From Anaerolineaceae bacterium (GTDB lineage Bacteria; Chloroflexota; Anaerolineae; Anaerolineales; Anaerolineaceae): 64,000 nt of DNA. Each line of letters opens with the position of its first letter. Position 1 is the first letter of the stretch. Shown in pieces: positions 8,937 through 18,281 of the stretch. The notes beneath the pieces are model-generated. The model saw only the letters and a program-made list of their open reading frames with translations, was not told the origin of the DNA and searched no databases. Made by a program: the position numbers and the translations under genes. The stretch is from assembly GCA_017417055.1 (NCBI GenBank), contig JAFPZX010000006.1, positions 1-64,000 on the forward strand, given 5' to 3'.

Positions 8937-11534
8937 ATGAAATCTGAACATAAGTATAAACAATGTCTGGTGCTTCTGCTCTGTATTTTAGCAGCGATGG
9001 GCTTGCTTGTGGAGTCAGCTGCTGCTGCACCGACAGGGAGATGTACCAATATTGTCAATGAAGGTATTGAATATTTCACTCCCATTACGGTCTATTCAAC
9101 CGAAACGAATGACTGGCGTACAGACCTGGAAGCACTGGCGACATTCAGCAGCGGTGGTGCTCCTTCCGGTAGAATCAGCGCGATTGAACTTGAAGTTGTA
9201 AACAATGCATCGCGCTTCCAGTGTACTGAAATTACTCCGGGGACGCCGGCGATTTTTTCCTGTAATTCCATTCCAAACAATGCTGTGATCTCCGGTATAT
9301 ATATTCGCTATATTCCCGATACTTCTGTTACGGAAAACACGCTGATTACATTTAATATTCGCCAGGTGACCAATGGCAAAGTGTTGTATAACAAAGATGA
9401 TAGTGTGATCTATCCACCTTATCCGTGCGGAAGAAATTTTGATCCCAGAGATTTTATTGCCTACCCCGATGATATATTAGCATATAACACATCCGCTTCC
9501 TGCACTGAACATAAAGAAGTACGCTTCCTTGAACAGAGCAGTGATTTTGCGATCGTCAATATCATTCCCGGTGATTTTATCAACAGTGATCGTATCAAAA
9601 TGAGTGTTACTCCGGCTGTACATTTTGATTATACGATGCGCCTGACTTTTGAAGACAGTATCGGTGGTTTGTTTGATGTGGAATTCAGACATGAATATGA
9701 TCCTGCTCTATATCCAGCTACCGGATATAACGATACGGTTGATGCCAGTCTGCTGCATGGGCTTACAAATAATACTCTTCCATTAAAACTGGTCAGCGGC
9801 AGAATATTAAATATTGTGCCGAAAGAGACAGATCTTTGGGGGAATCCTTCTTATCCTACACAGGTTGACTATAATATCAAGTTCTGGTATGAAAATTTGG
9901 CAGGAACGCCTGATTATCAAAACTCGATTTTTCATTTTGAAAGAAATATGAATGTTTTGTTCGGGCCTTATTGTGACTCCAGTGCCGGTGGTGTCAAGAC
10001 CGGTGTTGCGACGGCACTTTATGACCCATGTCAGACTTCGCGTCAGCTGTTTAATATCAGTTTGAAAGATCCTGCAGGACAGGGGATTTTAATTCCTCAT
10101 AACCAAATTGAGTGCGATGATCCGATGGATGTTTACCATGATTACTGCACGGATGTTTATGCGCTGAATCCTCCTATCCATGACTATAGTCTTGACCATG
10201 CCACGCCGGCTTTGTCAAATTATAATTTTGTGGTGAGAAAATGTCTGGATTCATCCTGTGCCAGTCATACCGCTGCAAATGCCTTTTTATATTCCATTAC
10301 TGTTTCCGATGCGGTGAGTCAGGCAACAACCTATCGCTCAAATGGATATGTGATCCCGATGCGTCTTTATGATGATTTACCCGGACGTCCTTTTGCGATT
10401 ACCAGTGTTCAGTTTATGACCGAAGAACCGGGTACCTATGTTGTTCTGGGCTTTGTTGATGACAACCAAATAAAAGCCGGTGATTTTGGCCATTATGCGG
10501 TGAAGTTTTATTTGAAGGTGAACAAGACAGATCAGGTAACGACCTGCTATACGCTCGCGAATAACGGATATTATCGGGCTTACTGGAATGACTGTCTTTC
10601 CCATGCGGAAACGCAGCTGATGACATTCGAACATATTCCGGATAAGGAAATCGGTTGGATCAGAAATTCTTCCGGTGTCGGAATCCATTTCCCGTATGTT
10701 TCCGAATTGTCTTATATTCCGCAAAAACTGCAGATTGCCAGTTTGAATTGTTCCTTCACTGCCCTTACCGCTGCGGGACAGCCGGGGAATGGATACTGCC
10801 GTCCGGATGATATTTATGTCCCGCCTTATACCAGGGTCGAGATTCAGGGTGGTTCTTTCTATCTTGAAGCCCGGCCGTCAGTAGATGAATATCGTGTCGC
10901 TTACGCACGGACAGAAACGATGAACATTTCCCATTTGTTCTTTAGTGTTCCGGTAAAGGCTTGTGAAAATGTCCGTAGAATTCCGGATACCGGTATTTCA
11001 CTGCGCAGTCCTTTGAAAGTGAATGAAAAAGTCAACACCTCTCCGGATGAAGCTACCAGCTTTGTGTTCACAGGAAACTCGCTGCGGATTCCTGCCATTG
11101 GTTTGGGAATGGAAGTTCCGATTCCGATCGTCCATGTTTACTACGAGGAAGGTGCGGAGAACCTGCAGTGGGATTTGTCTACCTTGGGTAATTATGTCGG
11201 TGAATTGGAAGGCGGTGCCTATCTGCCGTATGCCGGAAATTCCGCATTGACCGGTCATTACTATTCTCAGGGTGTATTCAAGAACCTTGGAAATTTGAAC
11301 TATGGGGATGAAATTATCATCTTTGGGAATGACGGGATTAAGTATACCTACAGGGTTGTCCAGAAATTCCTGGCTCAGCCTGATGATGTCTATGAGATGT
11401 TCCAGCAGATTGGTGAGCGTTCCCTGACATTGGTAACCTGTGAAAACTACAACCTGGTCACAGATGAATACGAACGCCGGCAGTTGATCCGCGCAACTAT
11501 CGATTCTACGGCTCCATATGTGGAAACCTGGTAG
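8937..11534 (+). CDS. Large secreted protein with C-terminal sortase domain
   Basis: An 865-residue protein. Residues 1-30 form a signal peptide ending in an Ala-rich stretch (VESAAAAPTG). Residues 30-675 are a beta-rich, Cys-containing extracellular region with no family I recognise. IPDTG sits at 682-686, resembling an LPxTG sorting signal. A sortase-like domain follows (about 710-856) with catalytic His774 (LTGHYY), Cys835 (TLVTCEN) and Arg852 (QLIRAT). All three catalytic residues are present. No C-terminal membrane anchor is seen. Sortase domains joined to long secreted regions, preceded by an LPxTG-like motif, are known in Chloroflexota. The gene ends in a strong terminator. Function in surface attachment is inferred. 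Confidence 0.85.
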   Translation: MKSEHKYKQCLVLLLCILAAMGLLVESAAAAPTGRCTNIVNEGIEYFTPITVYSTETNDWRTDLEALATFSSGGAPSGRISAIELEVVNNASRFQCTEITPGTPAIFSCNSIPNNAVISGIYIRYIPDTSVTENTLITFNIRQVTNGKVLYNKDDSVIYPPYPCGRNFDPRDFIAYPDDILAYNTSASCTEHKEVRFLEQSSDFAIVNIIPGDFINSDRIKMSVTPAVHFDYTMRLTFEDSIGGLFDVEFRHEYDPALYPATGYNDTVDASLLHGLTNNTLPLKLVSGRILNIVPKETDLWGNPSYPTQVDYNIKFWYENLAGTPDYQNSIFHFERNMNVLFGPYCDSSAGGVKTGVATALYDPCQTSRQLFNISLKDPAGQGILIPHNQIECDDPMDVYHDYCTDVYALNPPIHDYSLDHATPALSNYNFVVRKCLDSSCASHTAANAFLYSITVSDAVSQATTYRSNGYVIPMRLYDDLPGRPFAITSVQFMTEEPGTYVVLGFVDDNQIKAGDFGHYAVKFYLKVNKTDQVTTCYTLANNGYYRAYWNDCLSHAETQLMTFEHIPDKEIGWIRNSSGVGIHFPYVSELSYIPQKLQIASLNCSFTALTAAGQPGNGYCRPDDIYVPPYTRVEIQGGSFYLEARPSVDEYRVAYARTETMNISHLFFSVPVKACENVRRIPDTGISLRSPLKVNEKVNTSPDEATSFVFTGNSLRIPAIGLGMEVPIPIVHVYYEEGAENLQWDLSTLGNYVGELEGGAYLPYAGNSALTGHYYSQGVFKNLGNLNYGDEIIIFGNDGIKYTYRVVQKFLAQPDDVYEMFQQIGERSLTLVTCENYNLVTDEYERRQLIRATIDSTAPYVETW

Positions 11535-11563
11535 AGGAAAATAGCTTTTATTTACGAACGGAC

Positions 11564-11601
11564 GGGGACTGTACCTTTATGGGACAGTCCCCATTTTTTT
11601 T
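11564..11601 (+). terminator. Rho-independent terminator after the sortase-fusion gene
   Basis: GGGGACTGT (11564-11572) pairs with ACAGTCCCC (11584-11592), followed by an eight-T tract at 11594-11601. Confidence 0.85.
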
Positions 11602-11652
11602 ATAAAATAGTCCCCTATTTTATGCGTGTTTTATTCGCAGTTGCAGAAACAA

Positions 11653-11661
11653 TGCTATAAT
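11653..11661 (+). promoter_or_regulatory. Extended -10 promoter for the transglutaminase/pilus operon
   Basis: TGCTATAAT is a perfect extended -10 (TGnTATAAT), 38 bp before the ATG at 11699. No good -35 is needed for this promoter type and none is seen. Confidence 0.6.
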
Positions 11662-11698
11662 GTTATTAAATGGATTAGCAAACGTGAAGGAAGGAATC

Positions 11699-12559
11699 AT
11701 GCAGAGTTTCAATAAAAACCAAAACAGTACGCTGTTGACTGTTTTTTGTGTGATGCTGTTTGTATTTGCGTTCCTGTTGATCCCTGCGATTGGTAATAAA
11801 ACCATTGTTAACGCGGCAGATGTGGCGAAGTGGCCGGCGCAGCCCGGTGCTCAGATTCAAACCAGTGGGAAACTCCGTGCGGATTTGAGCAACGCAAAGG
11901 AAGGTTATTTTCTGGCTGCAATCACCAGTCCCACGAACCATAAGATGAAAATGCGTGTTCAGAAGGATGATATCACACTGACCTATGACCTGAACACCAA
12001 AGCGGAATATGAAGTTTTTCCGCTGCAGCTCGGGAGCGGTCATTATGATATTCTGCTGTATGAAAATGTATCCGGAAAGAAATATTCACAGGCAGGTTAT
12101 CTGGGCTTGGATGTTCAGCTGGACCGTGAAGACATTGCTTTTTATTATCCGAATCAATACGTTGATTATGACCTCCTCTCGGCTGCTGTGGCAAAGGCTG
12201 ATGAGCTTTGCGCCGGGAAAACCGATCCGCTGGATATTTACCAGACCTTATGTGATTTTATGAAGAATTCGTTCGTCTATGATTACATTAAAGCGGTAAC
12301 TGTTCAGGCAGGTGCGCTGCCGGATATTGATGGCAGCTATGATAAGAAAATGGGGGTTTGCCAGGATCTGTCTGCCATTCTTTGCTGTATGCTCAGAACA
12401 CAGGGACTGCCGGCGAGGCTGATCATCGGGTATGCGGATAAACAATACCATGCATGGACGACAACGGAAATTAATGGGAAGGAATACTTTTTTGATCCGA
12501 CTGCTGCGCTGAACGCGATTGCTTCGGTGAAAGATTATTCTGTAGAACGATATTATTGA
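11699..12559 (+). CDS. Membrane-anchored transglutaminase-like protein
   Basis: The start is taken at 11699 because AAGGAAGG lies just upstream; an in-frame ATG at 11660 overlaps the promoter. The 286-residue product has an N-terminal membrane anchor or signal segment (about residues 11-32), a beta-rich middle region and a C-terminal transglutaminase/protease-like core. The triad is Cys221 (MGVCQDLS), His251 (QYHAWT) and Asp266 (FFDPT). Such exported proteins cleave or cross-link peptides or act on the cell wall. It stands directly upstream of the pilus-like operon and may share its transcript; a role in processing surface proteins is inference. Confidence 0.85.
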   Translation: MQSFNKNQNSTLLTVFCVMLFVFAFLLIPAIGNKTIVNAADVAKWPAQPGAQIQTSGKLRADLSNAKEGYFLAAITSPTNHKMKMRVQKDDITLTYDLNTKAEYEVFPLQLGSGHYDILLYENVSGKKYSQAGYLGLDVQLDREDIAFYYPNQYVDYDLLSAAVAKADELCAGKTDPLDIYQTLCDFMKNSFVYDYIKAVTVQAGALPDIDGSYDKKMGVCQDLSAILCCMLRTQGLPARLIIGYADKQYHAWTTTEINGKEYFFDPTAALNAIASVKDYSVERYY

Positions 12560-12607
12560 CAGATATTGTCAGTTTGATATTTGGGAAGGGAAAAGGTATC
12601 TGTAATA

Positions 12608-13657
12608 ATGAGTGAGAAAGAAACGAAGAAGATATCAGCTGCAGAGCTGAGTATTTTTTGCGGTCAGGTCGCATTGATTCTTGAAGCGGGTCTGCCGCTT
12701 TATGACGGAATGGAAACACTTGCCGGGGCTGATAACAACAGCGAAAACGCGGAAATGTTCCAGAAGGCAAGCAAGGGCGTTACCGAAACAGGCTCTTTGT
12801 ACGAAGCTCTGAAAGCGGATAAACGCTGGCCGGAATACATGGTGGAAATGGTTGGCATCGGTGAACGCTCCGGCCATCTGGAATCCATCATGCGTGGGCT
12901 GGAAACTTTTTATGCGAGAGAAGACAGGATCCGTTCGTCGGTCGCCAGTGCCGTGACCTACCCGATTTTGCTGGCTGTTCTGCTGGTTGTGATCGTGCTG
13001 ATCCTGCTGTGGCGGGTTCTCCCGGTGTTCCGCCGTGTTTTGGAAGGAATGGGCGTCGGTTTGAATGAATCCGGCAGCACCCTGATCCGGCTTGGTGAAG
13101 TGATCGGCTGGGTCGTGATGGTTTTAGTTACCTTATTGGTGATCGCCGCGTTGGTGATCGTGATACTGATGAAAACGAAACACCGCGACAAGGTAATGAA
13201 GTTTTTACAGAACATTTTCCCGCCGATTGTGAGTTTGAATCAAAAATTGACTGCTTCCCGCGTCAGCGGTGTGCTGTCTATGATGCTTTCCTCCGGATTC
13301 CCGACAGATGAAGCTCTGGAAATGACAGAAAGAGTTATCTCGGATAAATCCGCTGCTGAAAAAGTAAAGGGGATCCGCAAAGGCCTGGAAGAAGGCAAAT
13401 CCTTCGCGGATGCCATTGAAGGCGCGAATATTTTCAGTGAATTGCATGTCCGTATGATTAAAATGGGTTCCGCCACCGGGCGTGAAGATCAGGTCCTCGG
13501 CAAACTCTCCAATTTATATGAAGAACAGGTTGAGGAAGATATCACCAGACTGATTTCCATCATTGAACCGACACTGGTCGCGCTGCTCTCTGTTGTTATC
13601 GGCGCGGTGCTTCTTGCGGTGATCCTGCCGATGGCCGGTATTCTTTCCAGTTTGTAA
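12608..13657 (+). CDS. pilC: PilC/GspF-family inner-membrane platform protein
   Basis: A 349-residue protein with two repeated T2SSF domains (about residues 10-130 and 210-335). Hydrophobic segments lie near residues 115-140, 160-190 and 320-345, the layout of PilC/GspF assembly platforms. An open frame extends upstream to a TTG at 12581, but the ATG at 12608 gives the usual short N-terminus. It is slightly shorter than classical PilC (about 400 residues). It heads a run of six genes with 2-16 bp gaps or overlaps ending in a PilT-like ATPase. This points to a type IV pilus-like or pseudopilus machine in the cytoplasmic membrane. Confidence 0.9.
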   Translation: MSEKETKKISAAELSIFCGQVALILEAGLPLYDGMETLAGADNNSENAEMFQKASKGVTETGSLYEALKADKRWPEYMVEMVGIGERSGHLESIMRGLETFYAREDRIRSSVASAVTYPILLAVLLVVIVLILLWRVLPVFRRVLEGMGVGLNESGSTLIRLGEVIGWVVMVLVTLLVIAALVIVILMKTKHRDKVMKFLQNIFPPIVSLNQKLTASRVSGVLSMMLSSGFPTDEALEMTERVISDKSAAEKVKGIRKGLEEGKSFADAIEGANIFSELHVRMIKMGSATGREDQVLGKLSNLYEEQVEEDITRLISIIEPTLVALLSVVIGAVLLAVILPMAGILSSL

Positions 13658-13669
13658 AAAGAGGTCCAT

Positions 13670-13969
13670 ATGTCCGGAAGGGATATTGTCAAAATTGTGG
13701 TGATTGGTCTTGTTTTGGTGCTGGCAGTCATGCTCGTCGGACGGATCTCCAATTCCCACCAGGCAGCGGAAAGCGAGATCGTACGCCAGTCCATCAAAGA
13801 TGCCGCAATCAACTGCTATGCGGTGGAAGGCGCTTATCCGGATGATTTGGATTACCTGCGGGAAAATTACCAGCTTGCTTATAATGAAGACCGCTATTTT
13901 GTGACATACGAGTCCTTTTCATCGAACCATATTCCGGATATTTACGTCACCGAGAGAGGAGCACAATAA
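13670..13969 (+). CDS. Small pseudopilin-like membrane protein
   Basis: A 99-residue protein with one N-terminal membrane segment (about residues 8-25) and a soluble part reading CYAVEGAYPDDLDYL. This resembles the YAxxGxYP-xxLxxL region after the helix of GspG-type pseudopilins. A canonical prepilin-peptidase site (G before F/MxxxE) is not present, so if it is a pilin it is atypical. It lies 12 bp after the PilC-like gene and 3 bp before the next gene. RBS AAAAGAGG. Confidence 0.6.
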   Translation: MSGRDIVKIVVIGLVLVLAVMLVGRISNSHQAAESEIVRQSIKDAAINCYAVEGAYPDDLDYLRENYQLAYNEDRYFVTYESFSSNHIPDIYVTERGAQ

Positions 13970-13972
13970 AGC

Positions 13973-14455
13973 ATGGGTAAATCATCACACGCTATTTCAG
14001 GCGTTTTTGTGTTCCTGCTGCTGGGTATTTTTGCGGTATTTTCAACCATTATGGTGTTGATGAGCGCAAAAGCTTACCGGGGCATGGTGGATAATGCGGC
14101 AAAGCATAATTCGATCAGAGTGGCTTCTTCCTATATCCGCACGATGCTCCGCTCGGATGATGAGTCTGATGTTCTGCGGGTTGAGGAGATTGAAGGCGTT
14201 CAGACCATAACGATGGAAAATGACTGGGAAGACATCTATGTAACCCGTATTTACGTCTGCGACGGCAAATTGCGGGAATGGTTTGCTTTGAAAGAAATCC
14301 CGTTTGTTCCGAAAAACGGTGAAGCTGTTTGTGACCTGGATTCCATGGAAGCGGAAATTGAAGACGGACTGTTGAAAGTAAAGCTTGAGGAAAACGGTAC
14401 TGCGATGGAGGTCTATTTTGCTCCGCGGGCCTCTGCTTCGGGAGGTGATGAATGA
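13973..14455 (+). CDS. DUF4860-like membrane protein of the pilus operon
   Basis: A 160-residue protein with one N-terminal membrane helix (about residues 8-30) and an acidic soluble domain. It resembles the DUF4860 family, which I recall from clostridial pilT-containing operons. The function is unknown; the single N-terminal helix plus beta-rich domain is the architecture of a minor pilin without an obvious cleavage site. RBS GAGAGGAG is present. The stop overlaps the next start (ATGA), implying coupled translation. Confidence 0.65.
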   Translation: MGKSSHAISGVFVFLLLGIFAVFSTIMVLMSAKAYRGMVDNAAKHNSIRVASSYIRTMLRSDDESDVLRVEEIEGVQTITMENDWEDIYVTRIYVCDGKLREWFALKEIPFVPKNGEAVCDLDSMEAEIEDGLLKVKLEENGTAMEVYFAPRASASGGDE

Positions 14456-14835
14456 GATCAGGAAATGCACTGTTGGTTGAATTGCTGATCGTGGTCATGT
14501 TTTTCATGCTGACGACCACCGTTTTGCTGGAAGTTTTTACCAAGGCTGACAGTTTCTCTGCGCGTTCCGAACTGCTGACGGTTTCCATGGTTGAGGCTCA
14601 GAATGTGGCGGATCGTCTTTATGCATCCGAAGACCCGGAGGGCCTGCTGAAGTCACTCGGGTATGAGTCAAGGAATGGAATCTGGACCCTTGAAAAAGAG
14701 ACCTATCAGATGGAAGCAGTGATTTCACCGGAAGTTGAGGATTCCGGTACGTTCCGCCGGCAGCTCGTCCGTGTAGTTTCCGGTGGAGAGGAAATTTATT
14801 CTCTGCCTTGTTCCCGTTGGGAGGTGAATCCGTGA
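14452..14835 (+). CDS. Type IV pilin-like protein
   Basis: A 127-residue protein beginning MRSGNALLVELLIVVMFF. A Gly followed by a hydrophobic helix with one Glu five to six residues in resembles a class III signal peptide (cleavage after Gly4, Glu10 as the conserved acidic residue). The remainder is a soluble domain with about 95 residues. RBS GGAGGTG; ATGA overlap with the upstream gene and GTGA overlap with the downstream gene. Probably a minor pilin or pseudopilin. No prepilin peptidase gene is in the window. Confidence 0.6.
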   Translation: MRSGNALLVELLIVVMFFMLTTTVLLEVFTKADSFSARSELLTVSMVEAQNVADRLYASEDPEGLLKSLGYESRNGIWTLEKETYQMEAVISPEVEDSGTFRRQLVRVVSGGEEIYSLPCSRWEVNP

Positions 14836-15272
14836 ATCAGAAAAGTGCGATTACACTGGGGCCGGGTGCATCGTCCCTGATTTTGATTTTTGTTGTGCTG
14901 GCAATGGCTGTTCTGAGTATGCTTTCTTTGATGGCAGCCCGGAATGATTTGAGATTTTCAGAGCGCTCGTCCGCAGTGATCATTTCTGTTTATGAGTTAA
15001 ATGAAGTGGCGGAAGAGCGTCATGCGGAAGTGGACCGTCTGCTGTATGAATGTGCCCAAAATGCCGCTTCAGAAGAAGAATACCTGGCCGCGATAGAGGC
15101 TGTTTTGCCGGAAGATATGGAACTGTGGGAAGATGAAATCAGCTGGTCGGAATCGGACGGCGCACGGATGCTTGACCTTGCTTTGCGTGTCTTGCCGCTC
15201 ACGGCAAAAGAAAGAACTGTTTGGATCCGCCACGATCTGATGGCTGAAACGGGGGATGAATGGGACTGGTAG
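14832..15272 (+). CDS. Minor pilin-like / PilX-like membrane protein
   Basis: The GTG start at 14832 is preferred over the TTG at 14808 because GGGAGGTGAATCC precedes it and it overlaps the upstream stop (GTGA). The 146-residue product has a short N-terminus, a membrane helix (about residues 15-38) and an acidic soluble domain rich in Glu. The position, size and topology match the fourth small component of the pilus-like operon. The family is not recognised. The last 13 bp overlap the PilT-like ATPase gene. Confidence 0.6.
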   Translation: MNQKSAITLGPGASSLILIFVVLAMAVLSMLSLMAARNDLRFSERSSAVIISVYELNEVAEERHAEVDRLLYECAQNAASEEEYLAAIEAVLPEDMELWEDEISWSESDGARMLDLALRVLPLTAKERTVWIRHDLMAETGDEWDW

Positions 15273-16315
15273 ACATGCTCGAAAAAGCCGTCAAGATGGG
15301 TGGCTCGGATATTTTCTTTATCCCGGGTGCTCCTGTTGAGGTCAAAGTCAACAATGATATGATTCCGCTGACGGACGACCGTTTGATGCCGGACAGTTCC
15401 AAAGAGCTTGTTCAGGAAATGTACACCATGGCGAAACGGGATTACAATTTGTTGTTTGAATCCGGTGATGATGACTTTTCCTTTGCTATTATCAATGTCA
15501 GCCGCTTCCGCTGCAATGCGTACCGTCAGAGAGGTACTGTGGCGGCTATCTGCCGTATTATTAATTTCGAAATGCCAGACCCTGAAGAGCGTCATATCCC
15601 GCCGCAGGTGATGGAGCTGGCAAAACTTCGCAATGGGATGGTGCTGGTTACGGGTCCGGCAGGGTCCGGTAAAAGTACCACGCTGGCCTGTATTGTCGAC
15701 CGGATCAATTCGACCCGCAGTGCTCACATTGTGACGATTGAAGATCCGATTGAATATCTGCACCGGCATAAAAAGAGCCTGGTATCTCAGCGAGAAATTC
15801 CTCAGGATGCATCCACGTTTTATCGTGCGCTGCGCGCTTCTCTGCGTCAGGCTCCGGATGTCATCATGCTCGGGGAAATGCGTGACCTGGAAACGATTCA
15901 TACGGCTATCACCGCGGCGGAAACCGGTCACCTGCTGCTTTCTTCCCTGCATACCATCGGGGCGGCAAAGACGATTGACCGTATTATTGACACATTCCCG
16001 GCTGAACAGCAGACGCAGATCCGTGTTCAGCTTTCCATGGTGCTGAAGGCTGTCGTCTCCCAGCGTCTGGTCCCAACTGTTGACGGAAAGCGGGAAGCGG
16101 TCTTTGAGCTGATGACTGTCAATAATGCGATTCAGAACCTGATCCGTGACGGCCGTACCCACCAGATCGATAATGCCATTTATGGCGGGACAAGCAAGGA
16201 TATGATTTCCATGGACAGCGAACTGCAGCGCCTTTTCCGTGCCGGAAGGATCACAAAGGATATCGCTATTGCGTACGCTGTCAATCCGGATACACTTTCC
16301 AAACGTCTTATTTAG
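15260..16315 (+). CDS. pilT: PilT-like secretion ATPase
   Basis: A 351-residue hexameric P-loop ATPase of the PilT branch. An N-terminal PAS-like domain contains GGSDIFFIPG in place of the usual ASDLHL motif. The Walker A is GPAGSGKSTT (about residues 132-141), the Asp box VTIEDPIEY, the Walker B DVIMLGEMRD, a His box with HTIGAAK, and a C-terminal NLIRDGRTHQI equivalent to the PilT AIRNLIRE motif. PilT powers retraction of type IV pili. No PilB/GspE assembly ATPase lies in this operon, so this enzyme may serve alone or pair with one elsewhere. Confidence 0.92.
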   Translation: MGLVDMLEKAVKMGGSDIFFIPGAPVEVKVNNDMIPLTDDRLMPDSSKELVQEMYTMAKRDYNLLFESGDDDFSFAIINVSRFRCNAYRQRGTVAAICRIINFEMPDPEERHIPPQVMELAKLRNGMVLVTGPAGSGKSTTLACIVDRINSTRSAHIVTIEDPIEYLHRHKKSLVSQREIPQDASTFYRALRASLRQAPDVIMLGEMRDLETIHTAITAAETGHLLLSSLHTIGAAKTIDRIIDTFPAEQQTQIRVQLSMVLKAVVSQRLVPTVDGKREAVFELMTVNNAIQNLIRDGRTHQIDNAIYGGTSKDMISMDSELQRLFRAGRITKDIAIAYAVNPDTLSKRLI

Positions 16316-16373
16316 GAAAGCACTGATTCGTTGATGTTTGGGGACGGTTCTCCCAAAATGTAACTATAAAAAT

Positions 16374-16420
16374 AAAAGGGGCTGTCGTAAATTCAAAAAG
16401 ATGTGCGACAGCCCCTTTTT
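16374..16420. terminator. Bidirectional terminator between the pilus operon and aspS
   Basis: AAAAGGGGCTGTCG (16374-16387) pairs with CGACAGCCCCTTTTT (16406-16420). A-tract and T-tract on the two sides let it serve both convergent genes. Just upstream (about 16313-16350) a truncated copy of repeat family C (GGAAAGCACTGATT...GGGGACGG) is visible. Confidence 0.85.
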
Positions 16421-16436
16421 ACAAAAAGTCTGAATA

Positions 16437-18215
16437 TTATTTCTTTTCTTCCGGCAGAACCACTTGAATATGCAGTTCTTCCAGCTGACCCGGCATGGTC
16501 GGTGAAGGAGCTCCTGCCATCACATCGCGGCCTGCGGTGTTCTTCGGGAAGGCAATGACTTCCCGGATGTTCGGTTCATCAGCCAGCAGCATCACCAGAC
16601 GGTCGATTCCCGGGGCAATACCGCCGTGCGGCGGTGCACCGTATTCAAAGGCGTCCATAATCTGATGGAAGCGTTCGCGGGCAACATCCAGGGACATGCC
16701 GATGATGGAAAATACTTTTTCCTGCAGGGCACGTTCATGGATTCTCAGAGAACCGGAGGCCAGTTCGTAGTTGTTTAGTACCATGTCGTATTGGTTCCCG
16801 CGGACTTTGCCGGGATCAGTATCCAGCAGGTCAAAATCTTCCTCAACCGGGCGGGTAAATGGATGGTGTGTGGCATCCCAGCGGTTTTCGTCTTCATTCC
16901 ACTCAAACAGCGGGAAGTCAACGATCCAGCAGAAAGCCAGTTTGTTGTTATCTCGCAAGCCGAGTCTGTCACCCATCAGGACACGCAGGCGGGCAAGGGA
17001 ATCATAAACAGTAGCCAGTTTATCCGCAACGAATAGCAGCAGGTCGCCGTTTTCCGCATCCATGCGTTTCAGCAGCTCTTCCCACTTGTCGTCTGCAATA
17101 AATTTGCGGAAGGGGCTGGAGGCTTCACCCTTTGCGTTGATCTTGACATAAGCCAACCCGTGGGCGCCCCAGAGCTTGACCTGTTCTGTCAGTTCGTCCA
17201 GCTGTTTGCGGGAATATTCACCGGCACCCTTGGCGTTAATGCCGCGGACAGAACCGCCATCATTGATAGCATTTTCAAACACGGAAAAACCGCAGTCGGC
17301 AGCCCAGTCGCTGACATTGACCAATTCCATGCCAAAGCGCATGTCCGGGGCATCTTTCCCGAAGCGGTCCATGGTTTCCTGATAGGTGAGCTTCGGCCAG
17401 GGGTGGAACATGACCTGCTTTTGCGGAGTGATCTTTTCAACCATCTGGTTGAACATCTCTTCCATCAGGTCGAGGATGTCATCACGTTCGCAAAAGGACA
17501 TTTCCATATCCAGCTGAGTGAATTCCGGCTGACGGTCGCCGCGGGGGTCTTCATCACGGAAGCAGCGGGCAATCTGGAAGTATTTTTCCACACCGGCCAC
17601 CTGGAGCAGCTGTTTGAGCTGCTGCGGACTCTGCGGCAGTGCCCACACTTCACCCGGATAAATGCGAGACGGGACGATATAGTCACGGGCGCCTTCAGGT
17701 GTCGTTTTGAAAAGGATCGGGGTTTCGATTTCCAAAAAGCCGCGGTCATCGAGATAGTCCCGCATAAATTTGATCAGTTTGTGACGCAGGATCAGATTAT
17801 TGCGCATCTTTTCACGGCGCAGATCCAAAAAGCGGTATTTCAGACGTAGTGTTTCGTCAACCTTTTCATCCGGATTGTTGATGGAAAACGGCAGCACCTT
17901 GCAGGTGTTGAGCACTTTGATCGTCTGAGCAGGAACTTCAATTTCACCGGTCGGCAGGTTCGGGTTCGGCGTACCCGCACGCATCTGAACGACACCGGTC
18001 ACCTGCAGTACCCATTCAAAACGGATATTCTGGCACAGTTCAGCCATTTTTTCATCAGCCGGATCGATCACGATCTGGGTAAGTCCTTCGCGGTCGCGAA
18101 GATCAACAAAATAAACACCGCCATGGTTTCGATAACGATGGACCCAGCCGGCAAGGGTCACGGTTTTTCCGGCATCGGAGGCACGTAGCTCTCCGCAATT
18201 ATGCGTTTTGTACAT
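16437..18215 (-). CDS. aspS: Aspartyl-tRNA synthetase
   Basis: Charges tRNA-Asp with aspartate in the cytoplasm. The 592-residue length, N-terminal OB-fold anticodon-binding domain, class II catalytic core and inserted GAD domain are those of bacterial AspRS. Motif 2 is [18 protein letters not shown] and motif 3 is [12 protein letters not shown]. Bacterial-type enzymes may be discriminating or may also charge tRNA-Asn; I cannot tell which from sequence alone. A TATAAT at 18250-18255 (minus strand) lies about 35 bp upstream, with RBS GAAAGAAGGCGG. Confidence 0.97.
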   Translation of the reverse strand: MYKTHNCGELRASDAGKTVTLAGWVHRYRNHGGVYFVDLRDREGLTQIVIDPADEKMAELCQNIRFEWVLQVTGVVQMRAGTPNPNLPTGEIEVPAQTIKVLNTCKVLPFSINNPDEKVDETLRLKYRFLDLRREKMRNNLILRHKLIKFMRDYLDDRGFLEIETPILFKTTPEGARDYIVPSRIYPGEVWALPQSPQQLKQLLQVAGVEKYFQIARCFRDEDPRGDRQPEFTQLDMEMSFCERDDILDLMEEMFNQMVEKITPQKQVMFHPWPKLTYQETMDRFGKDAPDMRFGMELVNVSDWAADCGFSVFENAINDGGSVRGINAKGAGEYSRKQLDELTEQVKLWGAHGLAYVKINAKGEASSPFRKFIADDKWEELLKRMDAENGDLLLFVADKLATVYDSLARLRVLMGDRLGLRDNNKLAFCWIVDFPLFEWNEDENRWDATHHPFTRPVEEDFDLLDTDPGKVRGNQYDMVLNNYELASGSLRIHERALQEKVFSIIGMSLDVARERFHQIMDAFEYGAPPHGGIAPGIDRLVMLLADEPNIREVIAFPKNTAGRDVMAGAPSPTMPGQLEELHIQVVLPEEKK

Positions 18216-18249
18216 ATTACCGCCTTCTTTCCTATAAGTCAGTCATCTT

Positions 18250-18255
18250 ATTATA
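18250..18255 (-). promoter_or_regulatory. -10 element of aspS
   Basis: On the minus strand the sequence reads TATAAT, about 35 bp before the aspS ATG. Confidence 0.5.
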
Positions 18256-18281
18256 CTCCGCTTTGGGAAAAGTTTGAAAAT

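Noticed and set aside
12581..12607. Longer start (TTG) for the PilC-like protein
   Set aside because: It would add nine residues that cover the likely RBS region; the ATG at 12608 gives the typical N-terminus.
15020..16162. 380-codon antisense frame opposite the PilT-like gene
   Set aside because: Same reason: shadow of a conserved gene, no plausible start signal or domain.
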